NCBI GenBank assembly: GCA_002440945.1
Contig: DJWG01000042.1
Coordinates: 204-8,681, forward strand
Length of the DNA stretch: 8,478 nt
Direction: 5' to 3'
Source of the DNA: Rhodobacteraceae bacterium UBA6236
GTDB lineage: Bacteria; Pseudomonadota; Alphaproteobacteria; Rhodobacterales; Rhodobacteraceae
In this document: piece after piece, positions 1 through 6,870 of the stretch
Numbering within the stretch: the stretch's first letter is position 1
Layout of the letters: each line of letters opens with the position of its first letter
The notes under the pieces: model-generated
The model's database searches: none
The model's input: the letters and a program-made list of their open reading frames with translations, nothing else
Told to the model about the DNA's origin: nothing
Position numbers and translations under genes: made by a program

Positions 1-1250
<1,250 letters not shown>

Positions 1251-1269
1251 AATTCTTGGCATCGGCTTG

Positions 1270-1298
1270 TTGACTTTGGTGCGACTCGGGCCTAGAAG
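1270..1298 (+). promoter_or_regulatory. Promoter of rpsT
   Basis: TTGACT (1270-1275) and TAGAAG (1293-1298) are separated by exactly 17 bp, matching consensus at 5/6 and 4/6 positions. Transcription would start near 1305, about 36 nt before the rpsT ATG. A GACTC (the GANTC methylation sequence of CcrM-type enzymes) lies in the spacer at 1283-1287. A small perfect inverted repeat, GAAGC-GCG-GCTTC (1295-1307), overlaps the -10 and the start region. The repeat could be an operator-like element, a weak mutM 3' hairpin, or chance. Confidence 0.65.
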
Positions 1299-1340
1299 CG
1301 CGGCTTCAGATTTACCCGCATCCTGATCGGAAACCGACAC

Positions 1341-1613
1341 ATGGCCAATACGCCCCAGTCCGAAAAGCGCGCACGCCAGAACGAGCGTCGTTTCGCCATC
1401 AACAAGGCCCGCCGTTCGCGCATCCGCACCTTCCTTCGCAAGGTCGAAGAGGCGCTTGCTTCGGGCAACCAGGAAGCCGCGACCGCCGCTCTGCGCGCCG
1501 CTCAGCCGGAACTGGCCCGTGGCGTGACCAAAGGCGTGCTGCACAAGAACACCGTTGCCCGCAAGATGTCGCGCCTTTCGGCGCGCGTCAAATCGCTGGG
1601 CGCGATCGCCTGA
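1341..1613 (+). CDS. rpsT: 30S ribosomal protein S20
   Basis: S20 binds 16S rRNA early in assembly of the 30S subunit. The 90-residue product has the expected length and composition: an N-terminal [15 protein letters not shown] with the typical Lys/Arg-rich first helix, the [16 protein letters not shown] segment at 24-39, and a C-terminal [19 protein letters not shown] (residues 65-83) that is characteristic of S20. The ATG start gives the canonical MAN beginning. There is no clear Shine-Dalgarno sequence; a short hairpin, TCGG-AAA-CCGA (1327-1337), occupies the usual RBS position. The gene has its own promoter and terminator and so looks monocistronic. It lies upstream of dnaA, a placement I associate with alphaproteobacteria. 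The stop codon is inside a perfect inverted repeat. Confidence 0.98.
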   Translation: MANTPQSEKRARQNERRFAINKARRSRIRTFLRKVEEALASGNQEAATAALRAAQPELARGVTKGVLHKNTVARKMSRLSARVKSLGAIA

Positions 1614-1630
1614 TTTCACCTTTGAAATCA
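1611..1630. repeat. Perfect 8-bp inverted repeat containing the rpsT stop codon
   Basis: TGATTTCA (1611-1618), a four-base spacer CCTT, and TGAAATCA (1623-1630) form a perfect palindromic hairpin. Its first three bases are the rpsT stop codon TGA. It is AT-rich and lacks a following T run, so it is not itself a terminator. It lies 11 bp before the intrinsic terminator stem. It could stabilise the 3' end of the mRNA or be incidental. Confidence 0.6.
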
Positions 1631-1641
1631 AGACTTTGAAG

Positions 1642-1673
1642 GGCGTGGCCGCTGGCTGCGCCTTTTTCGTTTT
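1642..1673 (+). terminator. Rho-independent terminator of rpsT
   Basis: The stem GGCGTGGCC (1642-1650) pairs with GGCTGCGCC (1654-1662) through nine pairs, two of them G-U, around a three-base GCT loop. It is followed immediately by TTTTTCGTTTT (1663-1673). Placement 28 bp after the rpsT stop fits rpsT ending here, which separates it from dnaA. Confidence 0.9.
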
Positions 1674-1767
1674 GTGGAACTTTCTGACCGATTGCGGCGC
1701 GATTGTGGTTTCTTTGCACAGGCTTTGGATTCGGTCGCGCAAAAGACCCGTCAAGCGCGAAGATAAG

Positions 1768-1797
1768 TTGCGGCGCCTCTGACGGGCGGGCTAGCGT
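1768..1797 (+). promoter_or_regulatory. Weak candidate promoter in the dnaA upstream region
   Basis: TTGCGG (1768-1773) and TAGCGT (1792-1797) are separated by 18 bp. The GGGCTAG context of the -10 resembles the rpsT -10 context GGGCCTAG. If used, transcription from about 1804 would reach the terminator at 1953-1980 and give an RNA of about 175 nt, or would read on into dnaA. The hexamer matches are poor and this is only the best of several weak candidates. Confidence 0.22.
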
Positions 1798-1952
1798 CTT
1801 GATGCGATTCACATCGTCCTGGGGGGACATGTGGCACGGGGGGCCGGGCGAAGCTGCTTTCGTCAGACCGATCCGGGGTGCTGGGCTGCTACCCAAGCAT
1901 CCATGCCTGTTTTGGTGCGCCAATCTGCTGGGCGCGCCCGAAACGGAAATTA

Positions 1953-1980
1953 ACCGGCGGCGTCTGCGCCGGTGATTTTT
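1953..1980 (+). terminator. Intrinsic terminator or attenuator upstream of dnaA
   Basis: ACCGGCG (1953-1959) and CGCCGGT (1967-1973) form a perfect seven-pair GC-rich stem with a seven-base loop. The stem is followed by GA and a run of five T (1976-1980), then GTT. It is read on the plus strand. No coding gene ends at it, since rpsT already has its own terminator 280 bp earlier. It therefore either ends a short non-coding transcript or attenuates transcription heading into dnaA, whose start is 124 bp beyond. Confidence 0.7.
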
Positions 1981-2052
1981 GTTGGCTTTGGCCTGGCCCC
2001 CACCCGATTCCCTTGCGGATCGGGCCAAGAACGATGGTGTCGCCGCATAGGT

Positions 2053-2097
2053 GTGGGCGGGATCAACCGCCCCACGCAGGTACGGAAAGACGTGGGC
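2053..2097 (+). promoter_or_regulatory. Alternative hairpins in the dnaA 5' leader
   Basis: GTGGGCGG (2053-2060) can pair with CCGCC-C-CAC (2067-2075), one C bulged, around the loop GATCAA. The same right arm, GCCC-C-ACG (2069-2076), can instead pair with CGTGGGC (2091-2097), just before the dnaA ATG. That second pairing places the purine-rich AGGTACGGAAAG (2078-2089), the only RBS-like stretch nearby, in its loop. The two structures exclude each other. Function is inferred, and GC-rich sequence can produce such pairings by chance. Confidence 0.35.
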
Positions 2098-2103
2098 ACG
2101 GGA

Positions 2104-3486
2104 ATGACCAAAGAAACTTGGGGACAGGTCTGCAATGCACTTCAAAAGACAATCGGGCGGAATAACTACGTTACCTGGATCGAACCGCTCCGCCTGAGCG
2201 GCCTTTCGGATGGCATCGCCCATTTCGACGTCCCCACGAACTTCATGCGCGACTGGGTTTCCCGCAACTACGGCGAACAGATCCGCCAGCAGCTGATCCG
2301 CCTGGGCGCGGATGTGGACCGGGTGGAATTCACCGTGACGGCGGCGCAACCCGCCGTCGCCCCGGCGGCCGAGCCGAAGCCCGTTCCGATCGAAAAGGTC
2401 ACGCGCAGTCGCGCCAAGCCCGCCGTCCGCGCCGATGACGCAGAACTTCCCGCCGCGCCGCTGGACGCGCGCTTCACTTTCGACAGCTTCGTTGTCGGCA
2501 AGCCGAACGAACTGGCCCATGCCGCTGCGCGCCGGGTGGCGGAAGGAGGGCCGGTCACCTTCAACCCGCTGTTCCTTTACGGGGGCGTGGGCCTTGGTAA
2601 AACGCACCTGATGCATGCCATCGCGCATGAGCTTCAGGCCCGCCAGCCGCAGCTGCGCGTGCTTTACCTCTCGGCCGAACAGTTCATGTACCGCTTCATC
2701 CAGGCGCTGCGCGACAAGCAGATCATGGATTTCAAGGAGCTGTTCCGTTCGGTCGATGTGCTGATGGTCGATGACGTGCAGTTCATCGCCGGCAAGGACA
2801 GCACGCAGGAAGAATTCTTCCACACGTTCAACGCGCTTGTGGACCAGAACAAGCAGATCATCATTTCGGCCGACCGTGCGCCGGGGGAAATCAAGGATCT
2901 GGAAGACCGGATCAAGAGCCGCCTGCAATGCGGTCTGGTCGTGGACCTGCATCCCACGGATTACGAACTGCGCCTGGGCATCCTTCAGCAGAAGGCCGAG
3001 ATGTATCGCCAGCAGTACCCCGGCCTGACACTGGCCGGTGGCGTGCTGGAATTCCTGGCGCATCGCATCACCACGAACGTCCGCGTTCTGGAAGGCGCGC
3101 TGACCCGGCTTTTCGCCTTCGCAAGCCTTGTGGGGCGGGAAATTACGCTGGATCTGGCGCAGGATTGCCTGGCCGATATTCTCCGCGCCTCGGAACGCAA
3201 GGTGACGATCGAGGAAATCCAGCGCAAGGTGGCCGAACATTACAATATCCGCCTGTCGGACATGATCGGGCCGAAGCGGGTCCGCACCATCGCCCGTCCG
3301 CGTCAGGTCGCGATGTATCTGTCAAAGCACATGACGACCCGCAGCCTGCCGGAAATCGGCCGCCGGTTCGGCGGACGCGATCACACGACGATCATGCACG
3401 GCATCCGCAAGGTCGAGGAACTGAAGGGCACCGACAGCCAGTTGCGCGAAGATCTGGACCTTCTTCGCCGCCTTCTGGAAGCATAA
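2104..3486 (+). CDS. dnaA: Chromosomal replication initiator protein DnaA
   Basis: DnaA binds DnaA boxes at the origin, oligomerises with ATP and opens the duplex. The 460-residue product has all four domains: domain I (about 1-80, with NNYVTWIEPL at 20-29); a short Ala/Pro-rich linker (about 81-118); the AAA+ domain with Walker A GGVGLGKT (160-167), Walker B LMVDDVQF (220-227), box VII LEDRIKSRL with the presumed arginine finger Arg273, and sensor 2 NVRVLEGAL (325-333); and the DNA-binding domain with RPRQVAMYLSK (398-408) and GGRDHTTIMHGIRK (423-436). The sensor 2 stretch has Val where many DnaAs have Glu (NVRELEGAL). The ATG at 2104 gives the family-like start MTKETW but has no well-spaced Shine-Dalgarno site. 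An in-frame GTG at 2092, preceded by GGAAAG, would add four residues. dnaN follows 79 bp downstream. Confidence 0.98.
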   Translation: MTKETWGQVCNALQKTIGRNNYVTWIEPLRLSGLSDGIAHFDVPTNFMRDWVSRNYGEQIRQQLIRLGADVDRVEFTVTAAQPAVAPAAEPKPVPIEKVTRSRAKPAVRADDAELPAAPLDARFTFDSFVVGKPNELAHAAARRVAEGGPVTFNPLFLYGGVGLGKTHLMHAIAHELQARQPQLRVLYLSAEQFMYRFIQALRDKQIMDFKELFRSVDVLMVDDVQFIAGKDSTQEEFFHTFNALVDQNKQIIISADRAPGEIKDLEDRIKSRLQCGLVVDLHPTDYELRLGILQQKAEMYRQQYPGLTLAGGVLEFLAHRITTNVRVLEGALTRLFAFASLVGREITLDLAQDCLADILRASERKVTIEEIQRKVAEHYNIRLSDMIGPKRVRTIARPRQVAMYLSKHMTTRSLPEIGRRFGGRDHTTIMHGIRKVEELKGTDSQLREDLDLLRRLLEA

Positions 3487-3509
3487 GATCGGATAAACCT
3501 TGAGCCTGC

Positions 3510-3532
3510 GCGGAAAGTTGCTAACTTTCCGC
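3510..3532. repeat. Perfect 10-bp inverted repeat between dnaA and dnaN
   Basis: GCGGAAAGTT (3510-3519), loop GCT, and AACTTTCCGC (3523-3532) form a perfect hairpin 23 bp after the dnaA stop and 33 bp before dnaN. There is no T run after it, so it is not a standard intrinsic terminator. Possible roles are an mRNA stability or processing hairpin that sets the DnaA:DnaN ratio, or a palindromic protein-binding site. A weak promoter-like pair, TTGAGC (3500-3505) and TAACTT (3522-3527) with a 16-bp spacer, overlaps it, so an operator over a dnaN promoter is also possible. Confidence 0.75.
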
Positions 3533-3565
3533 TCCCGGCGGGTTCGCCATGACGAGGATACGGGA

Positions 3566-4684
3566 ATGAAGATCAGCATCGAACGGTCGACCTTGCTGAA
3601 GGCGGTCGGACAGGCGCAATCGGTCGTCGAACGGCGGAACACCATCCCGATCCTGGCCAACGTCCTGATCGAGGCCGAGGGCAGCACCGCATCCTTCCGC
3701 GCCACCGATCTGGATATCGAAGTGGTGGACAAGGCCCCGGCGCAGGTCGAACGCGCCGGCTCGACCACGGTTTCGGCGGTGATGCTGCATGAAATCGTCC
3801 GCAAGCTGCCCGACGGTTCGCTGGTGCAGCTGACGGCGGACCCGGTTTCGGGGCGGTTGACGGTTCAGGCGGGGCGCTCGACCTTCTCGCTGGCGACGCT
3901 GCCGAAGGAAGACTTCCCGGTGATGGCCAGTTCGGAATATGCGGCGAATTTCTCGGCCCCGGCGCCGGTGCTGCGGCGGTTGTTCGACAAGTCGAAGTTC
4001 GCGATTTCGACGGAAGAAACGCGCTATTACCTGAATGGCGTCTACATGCATGTGGCCCAGGGCGAGGATGGCCCGGTACTGCGCTGCGTGGCGACCGATG
4101 GCCACCGCCTGGCGCGGATCGACGCGGACCTGCCCGAAGGGGCGCAAGGAATGCCGGGCGTGATCGTGCCGCGCAAGACGGTGAATGAATTGCGCAAGCT
4201 TCTGGACGATGACGAGGCGAAGATCGCCGTGTCGGTGTCTGAGACCAAGGTGCGCTTTGCGACGCCGGCGATCACGTTGACGTCGAAGGTCATCGACGGC
4301 ACCTTCCCAGACTATACCCGCGTGATTCCGACCGGTAACACCCGCAAGCTCGAGGTCGATGCGACCGAGTTTGCGAAGGCTGTCGACCGGGTGGCGACCG
4401 TGTCGTCCGAACGGTCGCGGGCGGTGAAGCTGCAGATGGAGGAGGACCGGCTGATCCTGTCCGTCAACGCCCCGGACAGTGGTGCTGCGGAAGAAGAACT
4501 GGCTGTGGCCTATGGCGACGAACGGCTGGAGATCGGGTTCAACGCGAAATACCTGCTGGAAATCGCGAGCCAGGTGGATCGTGAAAACGCGGTTTTCCTC
4601 TTCAACACCGCCAATGAACCGACGCTGATGCGTGAAGGCGGCGATCTTTCGGCGGTCTATGTCGTGATGCCGATGCGCGTGTAA
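3566..4684 (+). CDS. dnaN: DNA polymerase III beta subunit (sliding clamp)
   Basis: DnaN forms the dimeric ring that tethers DNA polymerase III and other clamp-binding proteins to DNA. The 372-residue product has the usual length and three repeated clamp folds (about 1-120, 121-250 and 251-372). Landmarks are MKISIERSTLLKAV at the N-terminus, NTIPILANVLIEA (25-37), RYYLNGVYMH (153-162), ATDGHRLA (176-183), DGTFPDYTRVIP (244-255), and the C-terminal YVVMPMRV (365-372), which lines the clamp-binding cleft. The ATG at 3566 is preceded by GAGGA (3554-3558) with seven bases between. An in-frame TTG upstream at 3500 would extend the frame through the intergenic hairpin and was not used. The gene lies in the normal dnaA-dnaN-recF order. 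Confidence 0.98.
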   Translation: MKISIERSTLLKAVGQAQSVVERRNTIPILANVLIEAEGSTASFRATDLDIEVVDKAPAQVERAGSTTVSAVMLHEIVRKLPDGSLVQLTADPVSGRLTVQAGRSTFSLATLPKEDFPVMASSEYAANFSAPAPVLRRLFDKSKFAISTEETRYYLNGVYMHVAQGEDGPVLRCVATDGHRLARIDADLPEGAQGMPGVIVPRKTVNELRKLLDDDEAKIAVSVSETKVRFATPAITLTSKVIDGTFPDYTRVIPTGNTRKLEVDATEFAKAVDRVATVSSERSRAVKLQMEEDRLILSVNAPDSGAAEEELAVAYGDERLEIGFNAKYLLEIASQVDRENAVFLFNTANEPTLMREGGDLSAVYVVMPMRV

Positions 4685-4720
4685 GGGCGTGGCCCGACCG
4701 CAGAAATTCCAGATCGTCCG

Positions 4721-5800
4721 ATGACACCCGGCGTGATTTCCACGCTGGGGCTTGTGCAATTCCGGTCCCACCGCCGCGCCGAGTTGCGGCTGGATGGCCG
4801 ACCGGTGGCCCTTTGGGGACCGAACGGCGCGGGCAAGACCAATATCCTTGAAGCGGTTTCGTTGCTGTCGCCGGGGCGCGGCTTGCGCCGGGCGACCGTG
4901 CAGGACATGGCGCGGCGGCCCGACGCCATCGGCTGGAAGATCCGGGCCGACGCCGCCGGGCATGAGGTTGAGACCTTTGCCGAAGGCGAAGGCGCGCGGC
5001 AGGTGCTGATCGACGGCAAGCCGGCCCCGCAAGCGATGCTGGGGCGGATCTTGCGGATGATCTGGCTGGTGCCCAGCATGGACCGTCTTTGGATCGAAGG
5101 GGCCGAAGGGCGGCGGCGGTTTCTTGACCGGATCACGCTGTCCTTTGTGCCGGGTCATGCCGAAGCGACGCTGGCCTATGACAAGGCGATGCGGGAACGG
5201 AACCGACTGTTGAAGGACCAGATCCGCGATGCGGTCTGGTTTGCGGCACTGGAATCGCGGATGGCCGAGGTCGGCGCCCAGATCGGGCGCAACCGGCGCG
5301 AGGCGTTGGCCCGGATCGCCGTCGCGCAAGGCGATGACGCGGGTGCCTTCCCGGCCGCTGACCTGCGGCTGGAGGGCGGCGAGACGGACCCGGAGGCGTT
5401 GTCCGAGGCTTTCGCACGGGGTCGTTTGGCTGACATGGCGGCAGGTCGAACGCTTGCCGGCCCCCACCGCGATGACCTTGCCGCGACCTATGTCGCCAAG
5501 GGGATGGAGGCGGCAAACTGCTCCACCGGCGAACAGAAGGCGCTCCTGATCTCGCTCATGCTGGCCAATGCGCGGGCGCTTCAGGGGGAGCCAGTGGTTC
5601 TTTTGCTTGATGAGGTCGCGGCGCATCTGGACGCAGACCGCCGCAAGGCGCTTTATGACGAGGTCTGCGCGCTTGATGCCCATGTCTGGATGACCGGAAC
5701 CGACCGTGACCTGTTCGAAGGGCTGGGGTCGCGCGCCCAGGGCTTCGAGGTGACCGAAACCGGCGGAGTTTCCGCCCTGTCCGAAAGGAGCATCGCATGA
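4721..5800 (+). CDS. recF: DNA replication and repair protein RecF
   Basis: RecF is an SMC/ABC-like ATPase that, with RecO and RecR, directs RecA onto single-strand gaps. The 359-residue product has LGLVQFRSHRRAEL near the N-terminus, Walker A GPNGAGKT (33-40), an ERNRLLK helix (159-165), GPHRDDL (248-254), the ABC signature STGEQKA (268-274), Walker B VVLLLDEVAAHLD (292-304) with catalytic Glu298, and WMTGTD (323-328). The start is 36 bp after dnaN. There is no clear Shine-Dalgarno site, but the frame is closed upstream by the dnaN stop triplet (4682-4684) with no other start codon between, so ATG 4721 is the natural choice. Its stop TGA overlaps the next gene's ATG as ATGA. It is probably co-transcribed with dnaN and with the two following genes. 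Confidence 0.96.
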   Translation: MTPGVISTLGLVQFRSHRRAELRLDGRPVALWGPNGAGKTNILEAVSLLSPGRGLRRATVQDMARRPDAIGWKIRADAAGHEVETFAEGEGARQVLIDGKPAPQAMLGRILRMIWLVPSMDRLWIEGAEGRRRFLDRITLSFVPGHAEATLAYDKAMRERNRLLKDQIRDAVWFAALESRMAEVGAQIGRNRREALARIAVAQGDDAGAFPAADLRLEGGETDPEALSEAFARGRLADMAAGRTLAGPHRDDLAATYVAKGMEAANCSTGEQKALLISLMLANARALQGEPVVLLLDEVAAHLDADRRKALYDEVCALDAHVWMTGTDRDLFEGLGSRAQGFEVTETGGVSALSERSIA

Positions 5801-6231
5801 CCCTGCAACGCGTTTCGCTGATCACGCTGGGCGTCGCCGATCTGGACCGGTCGCGGGCCTATTACCGGGCTATCGGATGGCGGGAACATCCCCGTTCCGT
5901 CGAAGGAACGACGTTTTACCAGATGCAGGGCAGTGTCCTGGCGCTTTACGGGATACGCGAACTGGCCGCCGATCAGGGTCGTCCGTCCGCCAAACTTGGG
6001 ACCGGCGCCATCACCCTCGCCCAGAACTTCGAAACCGAGGCCGAGGTGGACGCCGCCGTCGACCGCGCCGTGGCCGCAGGCGGGCGCGAACTGAAACGCC
6101 CGGAACTGGTGTTCTGGGGCGGCTATTCCGGTTATGTCGCCGACCCGGACGGCCACGTCTGGGAATACGCCGTCAATCCCTTCTGGCCGCTTGCCGGGGA
6201 CGGATCGCTTACCCTGCCGGAGGCCGAATGA
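5797..6231 (+). CDS. VOC superfamily (glyoxalase/bleomycin-resistance fold) protein
   Basis: This is a 144-residue protein with two beta-alpha-beta-beta-beta modules (about 1-55 and 68-127) typical of single-unit vicinal oxygen chelate proteins. Recognisable stretches are LITLGVADLDRSRAYYRAIGW (8-28, broken here by eye into strand and helix) and GGYSGYVADPDGHVWEYAVNP (108-128), the usual VOC C-terminal strand with a candidate metal-ligand Glu123. The His commonly seen in the first strand is absent (LITLGV), so metal binding and glyoxalase activity are doubtful. Substrate and reaction are unknown. The start is well set: AAGGAG (5785-5790) lies six bases before an ATG that overlaps the recF stop, giving translational coupling. 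It also overlaps the following exporter gene by ATGA. It could be a dioxygenase-like, isomerase-like or small-molecule-binding protein. Confidence 0.85.
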   Translation: MTLQRVSLITLGVADLDRSRAYYRAIGWREHPRSVEGTTFYQMQGSVLALYGIRELAADQGRPSAKLGTGAITLAQNFETEAEVDAAVDRAVAAGGRELKRPELVFWGGYSGYVADPDGHVWEYAVNPFWPLAGDGSLTLPEAE

Positions 6232-6848
6232 CTTTGACGTTCTGGCAGCTGTCGCTTTACGCCGGCGCGATGCTGCTTTTGTGGGTGACCCCCGGCCCGG
6301 TCTTCGTGGCGCTGACCGCGCGCGGACTTTCGGGCGGATTTCGTGCCTCCTGGCCGCTGGCGATGGGGGTCGCGATCGGCGATTTCCTGTGGCCGCTGAC
6401 GGCGGCGCTGGGCCTGAGCCTCGTGATCGCGCAGGAAGCGCAGATCATGGGCGCCCTGCGCTGGGTGGCGGCGGGGGTGTTCGTGGTGATGGGCTTTGGC
6501 CTGATCCGCCATGCCGATGCCGTGGTGGGCAGCGATAGCCGCCTGACGCGGCCCGGCATGTGGTCGGGCTTCAGCGCCGGGCTGGCGGCGGTGATCGGCA
6601 ATCCGAAGGCGATCCTTTTTTACATGGGCATGCTGCCCGGGTTCTTCGACCTGAGCCGCCTTACCGGCACCGATGTGGTGGTGATCTGCCTTGTGTCGAT
6701 GCTGGTGCCGTTCGGCTGCAACCTGATCATGGCCGGGGTGCTGTCGCATCTGCGGCGCAAGATCGGAACGCAAGCCGGGTTCGGGCGCATCAATCGCATC
6801 GCAGGGGTGCTGCTGATTGCGGTCGGCGTGGTCATCACCCAGACCTGA
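6228..6848 (+). CDS. LysE/RhtB family translocator (probable amino-acid exporter)
   Basis: LysE/RhtB proteins export amino acids or related small molecules across the inner membrane. The 206-residue product has the family length and about six hydrophobic segments (roughly 6-28, 42-66, 72-94, 112-138, 148-172 and 186-203). It carries the family motifs TPGP (21-24) in helix 1 and GNPKAILFY (124-132) in the central region. The start ATG overlaps the VOC stop as ATGA, and a strong GGAGG (6219-6223) lies four bases upstream. A longer frame begins at 5877, but that part is an out-of-frame reading of the VOC gene. The substrate cannot be read from sequence. Coupling to the VOC gene suggests the two are made together, and possibly that the VOC protein acts on or binds the exported compound; this is inference. 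The gene ends 80 bp before gyrB with no intrinsic terminator. Confidence 0.9.
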   Translation: MTLTFWQLSLYAGAMLLLWVTPGPVFVALTARGLSGGFRASWPLAMGVAIGDFLWPLTAALGLSLVIAQEAQIMGALRWVAAGVFVVMGFGLIRHADAVVGSDSRLTRPGMWSGFSAGLAAVIGNPKAILFYMGMLPGFFDLSRLTGTDVVVICLVSMLVPFGCNLIMAGVLSHLRRKIGTQAGFGRINRIAGVLLIAVGVVITQT

Positions 6849-6870
6849 CCCCCAAATCTGGTGCGGGTGC

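Larger units (their letters stand above)
1674..2103 (+). other. Non-coding region between the rpsT terminator and dnaA
   Basis: About 430 bp without a convincing gene. Contents seen: a tandem pair CGATTGCGG (1689-1697) and CGATTGTGG (1700-1708), spaced 11 bp, about one helical turn; GATTC sites (GANTC) at 1728-1732, 1806-1810 and 2006-2010; a hairpin with two bulges, GGTGCTGGG against CCCAAGCATCC, in about 1876-1902; an intrinsic terminator at 1953-1980; and GC-rich hairpins from 1988 to the dnaA start. A small open frame from an ATG at 1802 (58 codons, stop at 1973-1975 inside the terminator stem) lacks a Shine-Dalgarno site and any recognisable motif, so I do not call it a gene. No strong dnaA promoter could be picked out. 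The region is probably the dnaA regulatory region, possibly with a separate short transcript. Confidence 0.6.

Noticed and set aside
1703..1975. 90-codon open frame (GTG start) or its 58-codon ATG form from 1802 as a small gene or leader peptide before dnaA
   Set aside because: It has no Shine-Dalgarno site, no recognisable motif and mixed composition, and it ends inside the terminator stem. It is mentioned only as part of the non-coding region.
1804..1980. 6S RNA or signal recognition particle RNA upstream of dnaA
   Set aside because: I looked for the SRP core (GGAAGGAAGCAG type) on both strands and for a long closing stem with a central bubble as in 6S RNA, and found neither convincingly.
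1972..2103. N-terminal extension of dnaA to an upstream start at 1972
   Set aside because: The extension would begin inside the terminator stem, runs through leader hairpins, and does not resemble DnaA. The family-like N-terminus begins at 2104.
1600..2110. Chromosome origin (oriC) next to dnaA
   Set aside because: There is no cluster of good DnaA boxes (only matches of about 6 of 9) and no sizeable AT-rich unwinding region. In many alphaproteobacteria oriC lies away from dnaA, near hemE or gidA/parAB.
3521..5683. Very long open frame of 720 codons on the minus strand, and a similar one at 387-1754
   Set aside because: They lie antisense to dnaN/recF and mutM/rpsT and are Arg/His/Pro-rich with no recognisable domain. 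Such frames arise commonly from the codon bias of GC-rich genes.
5877..6227. Longer LysE-type protein starting at 5877
   Set aside because: The extra 117 codons are an out-of-frame reading of the VOC gene. The strong GGAGG and ATGA overlap place the true start at 6228.
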